This document shows positions 1 to 5,145 of a stretch of DNA of 6,189 nucleotides, piece after piece. The notes beneath the pieces were generated by a model. It ran no database searches. It was not told the DNA's origin and saw only the letters and a program-made list of their open reading frames with translations. This DNA is from Flavobacteriales bacterium UBA4011 (GTDB taxonomy: Bacteria > Bacteroidota > Bacteroidia > Flavobacteriales_D > Crocinitomicaceae). The position numbers and the translations under genes were made by a program. How positions within the stretch are numbered: the stretch's first letter is position 1; the number at the start of each line of letters is the position of its first letter. Where the stretch lies: positions 8,554 to 14,742 of the forward strand of contig DGBF01000153.1 in the NCBI GenBank assembly GCA_002384725.1. The letters run 5' to 3'.

Positions 1-7
1 TCAATGG

Positions 8-919
8 TCAAAGTTTAACAACATCCCCTTCAACGGCCTCAAAACTTTCTGGAAAAATGGCTCTAGCCTCTAACAAATGTTGATTTGCATTATCGTACCG
101 AGCGCTAAGATGCCCAAAGTATAATCTCCCTACTTCAGCTTCCTTAGCCACAGTTGCAGCTTCTGTTGCAGTACTGTGTTTGGTTTGTACGGAACGTTCC
201 TTGTCCTTTTTGGTAAAAGTCGCTTCGTGGTACAAAACGTCCACGCCTTTTATCCATTTAATCGTGTTTTTAGAATACGCCGTGTCCGAACAAAAAGCAT
301 AAGAAAAGCGTGGTTTTGGTTTTCGCGTATATTTCTTGAAAGAGTGCCTCTCCCCTTTTTCATCCACCACATCTTTCCCTCGTTTTAAATCTGGGATTTG
401 TTGGATACTCAGTCCGCTAGTTTTAAATTTTTCGACCAAAAGGGAACGTTCTTTTTCCTTTTCTCGGAAGACAAAACCGTGGGTTGGAATTTTATGTTTT
501 AGCTTGAAAGTCGAAACTTTAATCACATTGTCTTCATAAACGACTCCTTCAAAATCATCTGCAATGTGCTGAAAAATCAAATCATAGGCCAATCGAGCAC
601 CAGCTATTTCTAATTGAAGTCGAACAATTTTCTGCAATAATTCAGGTCCGTATATGGCAATCGGTTTTTTTCTTCCCAATAAATGCATGGAACTAAGTAG
701 TCCAACCAAACCGAAATAATGATCGCCATGGAGATGAGAGATGAAAATAGCGTCCAGTTTTTGGATTTTCACTTTCCGAATCCGCAATTGAATCTGCGTA
801 GCTTCGCCACAATCCATTAAAAAATGACGATTCTGGCAAAAAATATATTGAGAAGTTGGGTGTTGTCGTGCCGTTGGCAATGCACTGCCAGTTCCTAAAA
901 ACTGAACATAGAAACTCAC
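8..919 (-). CDS. rnz: Ribonuclease Z (tRNA 3'-processing endonuclease), short form
   Basis: This is a cytoplasmic zinc-dependent metallo-beta-lactamase-fold nuclease that cuts the 3' trailer from tRNA precursors. The protein has 303 residues, the usual length of bacterial short-form RNase Z. It opens with the FLGTGSALPT strand-loop (7-16), and the H-x-H-x-D-H motif is HLHGDH at 62-67. The remaining metal ligands fit H142, D212 (CSDTAY) and H270 (FGHLSARY), spaced as in the Bacillus enzyme. The HEAT motif is at 231-234, and the basic segment around 195-204 lies near the expected tRNA-binding/substrate region. The start is GTG at 919, the only sensible one because the conserved N-terminus begins four residues later. 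It overlaps the stop of the STAS gene as GTGA, which implies translational coupling. All catalytic residues are present and nothing suggests damage. Confidence 0.95.
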   Translation of the reverse strand: MSFYVQFLGTGSALPTARQHPTSQYIFCQNRHFLMDCGEATQIQLRIRKVKIQKLDAIFISHLHGDHYFGLVGLLSSMHLLGRKKPIAIYGPELLQKIVRLQLEIAGARLAYDLIFQHIADDFEGVVYEDNVIKVSTFKLKHKIPTHGFVFREKEKERSLLVEKFKTSGLSIQQIPDLKRGKDVVDEKGERHSFKKYTRKPKPRFSYAFCSDTAYSKNTIKWIKGVDVLYHEATFTKKDKERSVQTKHSTATEAATVAKEAEVGRLYFGHLSARYDNANQHLLEARAIFPESFEAVEGDVVKL

Positions 920-1257
920 GCTTTAATAGTAGAAATTGCCGCTGTATGATTTTCTTCGAACAACAATACTTTATCCAATTGGGCAATTTTGATCATTTTC
1001 ATGACATTGTTCTGAAGTCCGCATAGAATAAACTTACCGCTCGTATCTTTGCACAGACGATTACCCATAAGCAAGGCACTTAATCCAGAAGAATCGCAAT
1101 ATTTCGTTTCAGACAAATCAACGATGATGTTGTTGATGCCTTTATTGTTCAACAAAACCAACTCTGCTTTGAGTTCTGAAGCATTTTGTGCATTCAATCG
1201 ATCTACGTTTGAAATTAATGTTGCACCGTATTGCTCTACTTTGGTTTCGAAATTCAT
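916..1257 (-). CDS. Single-domain STAS protein (anti-sigma factor antagonist-like)
   Basis: The product is a 113-residue cytoplasmic protein made of one STAS domain, as in SpoIIAA/RsbV-type antagonists that bind an anti-sigma kinase when unphosphorylated. The signature is VDLSETKYCDSSGLSALL (46-63). D55-S56-S57-G58 matches the phosphorylation loop, and S56, directly after the Asp, corresponds to the phosphorylated Ser of SpoIIAA. I chose the ATG at 1257 although the frame stays open to 1359. Only from 1257 does the protein begin like a STAS domain (MNFETKVEQYGATLI), and the longer version would run into the 3' end of pyrB. A likely promoter lies 24 bases upstream. No anti-sigma kinase or phosphatase gene is in the window, so the partner is unknown. 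Its coupling to rnz by a GTGA overlap suggests co-expression, not necessarily a shared function. Confidence 0.88.
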   Translation of the reverse strand: MNFETKVEQYGATLISNVDRLNAQNASELKAELVLLNNKGINNIIVDLSETKYCDSSGLSALLMGNRLCKDTSGKFILCGLQNNVMKMIKIAQLDKVLLFEENHTAAISTIKA

Positions 1258-1281
1258 TCTGTGTGATCGTTTAGTTTTAAT

Positions 1282-1289
1282 CAAAAATA
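1282..1289 (-). promoter_or_regulatory. Putative Bacteroidota -7 promoter element for STAS-rnz
   Basis: The minus strand reads TATTTTTG, a full match to the Bacteroidota TAnnTTTG -7 element, 24 bases before the STAS start. It falls in the 40-base gap after the pyrB stop. That would let STAS-rnz be transcribed separately from pyrR-pyrB as well as by read-through. No TTG at -33 spacing is visible, and the region is T-rich, so a chance match is possible. Confidence 0.45.
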
Positions 1290-1297
1290 ACAAAAAT

Positions 1298-2230
1298 TTA
1301 TTGTCGCTCGATTTTCCCAGCCAATAAATAAATGACAGCCATTCGAATTGCCACTCCATTTTCCACTTGTTGGAGAATAACAGCTTGCTTCGAATCCGCT
1401 ACATCGCTCGTTATCTCTACGCCTCGATTAATTGGGCCAGGATGCATCACAACAATTTCTTTGGACAAAGAATCTAAAATTTCTTTGTTCAATCCAAACA
1501 ACATGGAATACTCTCGTAGCGAAGGAAAATACTTGATATCTTGTCGTTCCAATTGAATCCGCAGCATATTCGCCACATCACACCATTCTAGGGCATGCCG
1601 AAGGTTATAAGAGACTTTTACGCCCAACTTATCAATGTGCTTCGGGATGAGTGTTGTTGGACCACAAACCATCACGTCGGCGCCTAATTTCTGAAGACAA
1701 AGAATATTTGACAGTGCCACTCTCGAGTGAAGAATATCTCCAACGATAACGACTTTTTTTCCTTCTAAGGTTCCTAATTTCTCGCGTATAGTAAATGCGT
1801 CCAATAATGCCTGCGTCGGATGTTCATGCGTTCCGTCTCCTGCATTGACCACTTTCGCATCAATTCTATCGGATAGAAATTTCGCTGCACCTGGGTTAGG
1901 GTGACGCATGACCACCATGTCCACTTTCATGGACAAGATGTTATTTACAGTATCAACCAAAGTTTCACCTTTAGACACAGAACTATTCGATGCACTGAAA
2001 TTGACTACATCTGCAGACAATCTTTTCTCAGCTAATTCAAATGAGAGTCTTGTGCGCGTTGAGTTTTCAAAAAACAGATTGGCAATGGTAACATCTCGAA
2101 GTGAAGGAACTTTTTTTATTGGACGGTTGATGACGTCTTTAAACTGCTCAGCAGTTTTGAAAATCAATTCGATATCTGCTTTTGTTAAGTCCCGAATACC
2201 AATCAAATGTTCTACACTTAAATTATCCAT
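1298..2230 (-). CDS. pyrB: Aspartate carbamoyltransferase, catalytic chain
   Basis: This enzyme condenses carbamoyl phosphate with L-aspartate to N-carbamoyl-aspartate, the committed step of de novo pyrimidine synthesis in the cytoplasm. The protein has 310 residues, the normal size for a catalytic chain. The carbamoyl-phosphate loop STRTR is at about 57-61. The SSVSKGET loop, lent to the neighbouring subunit's active site, is at about 83-90, with its catalytic Lys at 87. RHP follows at 109-111, HPTQALLD at 137-144, the conserved GDILHSRVA segment near 164-172, LRIQLERQ near 222-229 and the aspartate-site HPGPINRG near 262-269. The ATG at 2230 overlaps the end of pyrR by 8 bases and is preceded by an AGGAAG stretch, unusual here because Bacteroidota rarely use Shine-Dalgarno sites. 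No pyrI regulatory chain is adjacent, so control probably comes through pyrR and operon transcription. Confidence 0.96.
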   Translation of the reverse strand: MDNLSVEHLIGIRDLTKADIELIFKTAEQFKDVINRPIKKVPSLRDVTIANLFFENSTRTRLSFELAEKRLSADVVNFSASNSSVSKGETLVDTVNNILSMKVDMVVMRHPNPGAAKFLSDRIDAKVVNAGDGTHEHPTQALLDAFTIREKLGTLEGKKVVIVGDILHSRVALSNILCLQKLGADVMVCGPTTLIPKHIDKLGVKVSYNLRHALEWCDVANMLRIQLERQDIKYFPSLREYSMLFGLNKEILDSLSKEIVVMHPGPINRGVEITSDVADSKQAVILQQVENGVAIRMAVIYLLAGKIERQ

Positions 2231-2771
2231 TGTCTTCCTGATTAAATAAGAGTACTCTATCTATTCCTTCTGTTTCTTCCCATTCGACAGACACGCGTTC
2301 TGAGACCATAGTATCCACCGTTTTACCTACATAATCAGCTTGAATCGGCAGGTGTCGTTTGAATCTGCGGTCTATCATTGTCAATAATTCCACTTGTTGG
2401 GGACGTCCGAATGCCAAAAGCGCTTCCATTCCCGAACGAATTGTTCTACCGGTAAAAAGCACATCATCTACGAGAACGATTTTCTTATTTTCAATTGAAA
2501 AGTCGATGTTCGTTGTACTTGGAATGATGGGTTTTTCTCTTCTCCTAAAATCGTCGCGATAAAAAGTAATGTCTAGATTACCACATTTCACTTCTTTACC
2601 GAGAATTTCTTCGAGACGAGCTTTTAATCGGGTTACGACGTTGATGCCGCGGGGCTGCAATCCGATGAGAATGGATTCTGAAAAATCGCCGTGGTTTTCA
2701 ATCAATTGATGGCAAAGTCTGCTGATTGTCAACTCGACCTGCTTTGCATTGAGGATAACTTGATTTTCCAT
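2223..2771 (-). CDS. pyrR: PyrR: pyrimidine operon regulator / uracil phosphoribosyltransferase
   Basis: PyrR proteins have a phosphoribosyltransferase fold. In Gram-positive bacteria they bind leader RNA of pyr genes in response to UMP, and many also convert uracil and PRPP to UMP. The product is 182 residues. IGLQPRGINV (36-45) and LDITFYRDD (66-74) are family signatures. The PRPP-binding loop VLVDDVLFTGRTIR (99-112) has both acidic residues. RHLPIQADYVGKTVDT (139-154) is the typical C-terminal PyrR block. I start it at the ATG at 2771; the frame opens nine bases earlier at a TTG, but MENQVILNAKQ is the natural family N-terminus. It overlaps pyrB by 8 bases. With the likely promoter only six bases from the ATG, there is little room for a PyrR-type leader attenuator, so RNA-binding control of this operon is doubtful. 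Confidence 0.93.
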   Translation of the reverse strand: MENQVILNAKQVELTISRLCHQLIENHGDFSESILIGLQPRGINVVTRLKARLEEILGKEVKCGNLDITFYRDDFRRREKPIIPSTTNIDFSIENKKIVLVDDVLFTGRTIRSGMEALLAFGRPQQVELLTMIDRRFKRHLPIQADYVGKTVDTMVSERVSVEWEETEGIDRVLLFNQEDNG

Positions 2772-2777
2772 CAGGAA

Positions 2778-2785
2778 CAAATATA
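2778..2785 (-). promoter_or_regulatory. Putative -7 element (TATATTTG) for pyrR-pyrB
   Basis: The minus strand reads TATATTTG, a full match to TAnnTTTG, with TTCCTG separating it from the pyrR ATG. Transcription would start at or within a few bases of the start codon, giving a leaderless or near-leaderless mRNA. No TTG at the expected -33 distance is visible. The same geometry occurs before the barrel gene at 4712, which raises confidence somewhat. Confidence 0.5.
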
Positions 2786-3066
2786 GATTTTATTGTTGGA
2801 ATGGATTAAAAGATAGGCGGAAATTTTTCTCCCCCCCCTTGGAGGAGTGCAGCTAAATCACAAAAACACTAGAACATTCATTTCACTCAAACGTTATCAC
2901 ACTTCACCCTTTTCTGAAAAAGCGGATATAAAAGTTCAGTACTTTAGAGATATGCAAGCTACCTTATAATAGTTTTCAGGGTTATCATTTGTTTTTGGTA
3001 AAAGTTCGGTTCTCTACAAAATTTTTTTTCATAGTTTCGCCATAGGTATTAAAGAATCGGACTTTT
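2786..3066. other. Gene-free spacer between the SUI1 gene and pyrR
   Basis: About 280 bases carry no credible gene on either strand; the longest ATG frames are around 15 codons. Contents: a run of eight C at 2831-2838 followed by GGAGGAG, which can pair weakly with CTCC at 2829-2832; a T8 run at 3022-3029; and a 14-base element present three times (2930-2943, 3000-3013, and inverted at 3053-3066). The spacer must hold the 3' end of the unit ending in the SUI1 gene and the upstream region of pyrR. No convincing rho-independent terminator was found apart from the imperfect inverted pair. Confidence 0.6.
2930..3066. repeat. Three copies of a 14-base element, two direct and one inverted
   Basis: Copies read AAAAGTTCAGTACT (2930-2943) and AAAAGTTCGGTTCT (3000-3013) on the plus strand, and AAAAGTCCGATTCT (3066-3053) on the minus strand; each differs from the middle copy at two positions. 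The middle and inverted copies could form a 14-pair stem in plus-strand RNA, with two G-U pairs and a 39-base loop. In minus-strand RNA the same stem has two A-C mismatches. The inverted copy begins directly after the SUI1 stop codon and the far arm ends in CTTTT, so it may act as a weak terminator. A protein-binding site cluster or a decayed repeat are alternatives. Confidence 0.5.
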
Positions 3067-3402
3067 TCACCCTCCTTTTCGAACCACTTGAAAGCCCATT
3101 TGCTTCAATAAATCCATTATTTTATCTCTGAAATTCCCTTGAATGATAATCTCACCTGCTTTTGCAGAGCCACCCACGCCACATTTCGATTTCAAAGTTT
3201 TACCTAAATCTTTCAGTTCCTCCTCAGGACCTTTGAATCCTTCGATAAGTGTCACTTCTTTTCCGCCTCTATTTTTTCGATCGATAGAAACATACAGTTT
3301 CTGTTCGGAATTTTCGACTGAATCGAATTCTTGTTCTTGATCGTAATCCCAACCGGCATTTGGATTGGTGCTATATACGAAACCTAATTTTTTCTTTGCC
3401 AT
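3067..3402 (-). CDS. SUI1/YciH-type translation initiation factor-like protein
   Basis: The product is a 111-residue protein with a C-terminal SUI1 (eIF1-like) domain, equivalent to bacterial YciH. Eukaryotic and archaeal relatives monitor start-codon selection on the small ribosomal subunit; the bacterial proteins are thought to act in translation, but their role is less clear. The N-terminal 35 residues are hydrophilic and acidic (DYDQEQEFDSVENSEQ). The domain shows SIDRKNRGGKEVTLIEGF (39-56), then the hallmark CGVGGSAKAGEIIIQG (74-89) and a basic C-terminus, GFQVVRKGG. The start is ATG at 3402, with MAKKKLGFVYSTNP typical of the family. It lies 16 bases downstream of the GDPD-lipoprotein gene and is probably the last gene of that unit. 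It appears complete. Confidence 0.92.
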   Translation of the reverse strand: MAKKKLGFVYSTNPNAGWDYDQEQEFDSVENSEQKLYVSIDRKNRGGKEVTLIEGFKGPEEELKDLGKTLKSKCGVGGSAKAGEIIIQGNFRDKIMDLLKQMGFQVVRKGG

Positions 3403-3418
3403 TCCGTTTTATTACGAA

Positions 3419-4213
3419 TTATTTTAATTCTATTATTGCTCCTTGAACATCATCACTCAACACACCATCTGGATCTTTATCACGTATTTCTTTCAAAGCT
3501 TTTGGCGACCGTACTTCGTAAATGAATACTGTGAGTCCTTGCGCTTTAAAATTAGTCACCTGAGCTTTGGAAATATCCGAGTTTTTCATAATTACTCCAT
3601 TCAATTGTGGGTTAATTTGTTGCGCCTCATTTACTTCGGACTCTATGTCATTAGCATAGATCACCTTAAAACCAGCGTTAATTATATGAGATATCCAATA
3701 TGGGTTTCGAGTAATCACTCTTACTCGCGAAGGATTTTTCAAATATTCTGGCAAATCATTCAAAGCCAAAATCATATCATTTACGTCGATTGTTGAACCG
3801 TTGCAGCTGTTGAAATGGCGAAGATCCAATAAGATTCGTTTATCGGCATGTTGAAGATTCATGTCTTTCAATCGAACGAGTCTTTCTTTTCTCAGACCTT
3901 TGTATTTCAAATCTTCCAAATCTTGAAGAAGCAGATTTTCAATGCAACCCGAACTATTGGTATTTTCGGAAAGGTCATCTGGGTGATATGCCCATAAGTC
4001 ACCATCTTTGGACAAATGAACGTCAATTTCAACACCATCGGTACCTTCCATATCAAAACATAGTTGAATGGCTTCTTTCGAATTATCAACATAGACGCTA
4101 CCTGAAAACTCAATTCCCATGCCTCCATGGCCGATGATTAAGATAGAAGTTGACTCCTCTTTTTTACAAGACAAAACGACGAAAGAGATCAGTATTAAAA
4201 ATCTATAAATCAT
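3419..4213 (-). CDS. GDPD-family lipoprotein, variant catalytic motif
   Basis: The product is a 264-residue predicted lipoprotein. A hydrophobic signal (5-15) ends in the lipobox L14-S15-C16 followed by KKEE, so it is likely anchored in the periplasm or outer membrane. Residues 24-262 resemble a glycerophosphodiester phosphodiesterase TIM barrel, whose members hydrolyse glycerophosphodiesters to glycerol 3-phosphate and an alcohol. GVEIDVHLSKDGDLWAYHPDDL (60-81, here abbreviated by its key residues) supplies the metal ligands E62 and D64 and the second catalytic histidine H77. The first histidine is H29, but the usual H-R-G is H-G-G, the P-E-N-T block is D-N-S (43-45), and the third acidic position (normally E) is D130 in LLDLRH. 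The closing GVLSDD fits the family. Catalytic activity is likely but the substrate is unknown. The start overlaps the barrel gene by 11 bases. Confidence 0.82.
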   Translation of the reverse strand: MIYRFLILISFVVLSCKKEESTSILIIGHGGMGIEFSGSVYVDNSKEAIQLCFDMEGTDGVEIDVHLSKDGDLWAYHPDDLSENTNSSGCIENLLLQDLEDLKYKGLRKERLVRLKDMNLQHADKRILLDLRHFNSCNGSTIDVNDMILALNDLPEYLKNPSRVRVITRNPYWISHIINAGFKVIYANDIESEVNEAQQINPQLNGVIMKNSDISKAQVTNFKAQGLTVFIYEVRSPKALKEIRDKDPDGVLSDDVQGAIIELK

Positions 4214-4712
4214 ATTTCAAACCCATTTGAAAGGAATATCCTGGAAAAAAATACCCCTTTGATTTGTTGTTCAGGCTTAGCTGACGAATACCATAATACG
4301 AACTTTGAAAAAAGTGAAATTTGTTCCCCACCGAAAAATAGTAACCGAGTCGGACATCATAATAATTATGGAAATTTTCTTCTTTGTCTAAATCGACAAA
4401 ACCAGTTCCTAATTGAGCTGAAGGGCCAAAAAACATTTTTTCACTTTTGAGGAAATCGCGCTGTCCGCCCAATGTAACCCACCAGAAATTGGATTGCTGA
4501 AAAAAAGTTCTTCTAATGCCCAGAAGAAAATCACCTTCAAACAACCATTTTTCCCAAGGTTTAAAGTAAAACCCTACACCAGCGAATATATCTTCGTTTT
4601 GAAAAGATGTTACAACGACTAATCCTTGTGTTTCAAACCAATAATCTTTATTTTCTTGACTAAAAGAGTTTAATGTCGAAAAGTAGACGAAAAGTAGAAT
4701 CAACCATTTCAT
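4203..4712 (-). CDS. Secreted small outer-membrane beta-barrel-like protein, unknown function
   Basis: I do not recognise a specific family. The 169-residue product starts with a signal peptide (K2, hydrophobic 3-12, probable cleavage after about S18 or Q19), so it is exported. The remainder is very rich in aromatic residues and alternates polar and apolar residues in short strands separated by turns, for example GLVVVTSF, IFAGVGFYFKP, WLFEGDFLLGI, NFWWVTLGG, YDVRLGYYFSV and a terminal YSFQMGLKYDL. That pattern, with an aromatic-rich last strand near the C-terminus, fits a small outer-membrane barrel of about eight strands. The ATG at 4712 has a TAnnTTTG element four bases upstream. It is the first gene of a unit with the GDPD lipoprotein and the SUI1 protein; the 11-base overlap with the lipoprotein suggests coupled translation and possibly a shared place in the cell envelope. 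Confidence 0.72.
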   Translation of the reverse strand: MKWLILLFVYFSTLNSFSQENKDYWFETQGLVVVTSFQNEDIFAGVGFYFKPWEKWLFEGDFLLGIRRTFFQQSNFWWVTLGGQRDFLKSEKMFFGPSAQLGTGFVDLDKEENFHNYYDVRLGYYFSVGNKFHFFQSSYYGIRQLSLNNKSKGYFFPGYSFQMGLKYDL

Positions 4713-4716
4713 GGAA

Positions 4717-4724
4717 CAAAATTA
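4717..4724 (-). promoter_or_regulatory. Putative -7 element (TAATTTTG) for the barrel-GDPD-SUI1 unit
   Basis: The minus strand reads TAATTTTG, matching TAnnTTTG, followed by TTCC and then the ATG at 4712. The expected transcription start falls at about the A of the ATG, implying a leaderless message. No clear -33 TTG is visible. The -7 to ATG sequence TTTGTTCC is shared with the pyrR promoter. Confidence 0.5.
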
Positions 4725-4762
4725 AAAGAAAGTTGGGAATGAAGATTGACTTTCGACTTTAG

Positions 4763-4804
4763 TGGTCTTTTGACCAATTCGATAAAAAATTGCTCAATGC
4801 TCAA
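4763..4804. repeat. Short hairpin and tandem 7-mer in the 94-base gap after the Cys-rich gene
   Basis: A perfect 5-base-pair hairpin with a 4-base loop (TGGTC-TTTT-GACCA) lies at 4763-4776, and a tandem pair of TGCTCAA lies at 4791-4804, two bases beyond the Cys-rich stop. A T6 run follows the 7-mers on the minus strand, but no GC-rich stem sits directly before it. The two may mark the 3' end of the small gene; the evidence for termination is weak. Confidence 0.3.
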
Positions 4805-4806
4805 AA

Positions 4807-4956
4807 CTAGATTTTGGGACATTTCTTACAATGCACGCCTTTCTTCTTGAACTTTTTACAGCATTTGCTCTTTTTGTCGCAAGAACAAGAGTCACATGTC
4901 AAGACAAATTCTTTAAGAAAATAGTTAATGTTATTATGTACAAAAGGTTGTTTCAC
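4807..4956 (-). CDS. Cysteine-rich 49-residue microprotein, possible metal binder
   Basis: This small gene has no in-frame ATG. I start it at GTG 4956, right after an in-frame stop at 4957-4959. Two things support that start: AAATAA directly upstream, exactly as before the ATG of the divergent gene at 5146, and a TACCTTTG promoter element 20 bases further up. The product has a plain N-terminus (MKQPFVHNNINYFLKEF if GTG is read as Met) and then seven cysteines in 26 residues: C21-x2-C24-x-C26, C32-C33, and C43-x2-C46 with H42 beside it, set in a Lys-rich background (KKFKKKGVHCKKCPK). No signal peptide or membrane segment is seen, so it is probably cytoplasmic. Spaced CxxC pairs suggest zinc or other metal binding, or RNA contact through the Lys-rich tail; this is inference. 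Short CCKK-FKKKG-CKKCPK-type proteins seem familiar from Bacteroidota, but I cannot confirm a family. A 90-codon frame on the opposite strand looks like its shadow. Confidence 0.68.
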   Translation of the reverse strand: MKQPFVHNNINYFLKEFVLTCDSCSCDKKSKCCKKFKKKGVHCKKCPKI

Positions 4957-5145
4957 TTATTTAGAATGGTTCTATGCAAAGGTAAATCATTGTTGAAAAT
5001 AATCTCTCACCTTTTTGTGGTATTTTGCAACAAAAAGTTTTGGGAAATCGAAAAATTTCTTTCTGATATACCCCTAAAGGCATCTATAGCTGTATTTCGT
5101 TAGTTTTCGATACCTTGCAAAACAATTGGAAAGAATACCAAATAA
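4957..5145. promoter_or_regulatory. Divergent intergenic region between the Cys-rich gene and the retropepsin/RimK-like gene
   Basis: These 189 bases separate two genes reading outward. Minus-strand promoter TACCTTTG lies at 4977-4984. On the plus strand I see only near matches to TAnnTTTG: TAGTTTTC at 5101-5108 and TACCTTGC at 5111-5118, the latter one T short of the minus-strand element. No clear operator or palindrome stands out beyond AT-rich stems such as GAAAT/ATTTC near 5045-5060. Confidence 0.4.
4977..4984 (-). promoter_or_regulatory. Putative -7 element (TACCTTTG) for the Cys-rich gene
   Basis: The minus strand reads TACCTTTG, a full TAnnTTTG match, 20 bases before the GTG at 4956. 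That spacing would give an untranslated leader of roughly 15 bases. No -33 TTG at the expected distance is visible. It supports this tiny frame being expressed. Confidence 0.45.

Noticed and set aside
693..986. Minus-strand 97-codon frame across the STAS-rnz junction
   Set aside because: It is out of frame with both conserved genes and its protein has no coherent features.
1258..1359. N-terminal extension of the STAS protein by 34 residues
   Set aside because: It would overlap pyrB by about 60 bases, adds sequence unlike STAS domains, and would place the promoter element inside the gene.
2772..2780. TTG at 2780 as the pyrR start
   Set aside because: It overlaps the -7 element and adds only three residues before the better-placed ATG.
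3000..3066. Possible CRISPR or riboswitch in the pyrR-SUI1 spacer
   Set aside because: The repeats are only 14 bases, three in number, irregularly spaced and partly inverted, and no known riboswitch core is recognisable.
3907..4128. Minus-strand 73-codon frame inside the GDPD lipoprotein gene
   Set aside because: It is an alternate-frame shadow of the conserved GDPD motif region.
4763..4776. TGGTC-TTTT-GACCA hairpin as a rho-independent terminator
   Set aside because: The stem is only five pairs and no T-run follows on either strand.
4831..5103. Plus-strand open frame of 90 codons, ATG at 4831
   Set aside because: It lies opposite the Cys-rich gene, its composition (many F, L, K) looks like a shadow of Lys/Cys codons, and no promoter or family resemblance supports it.
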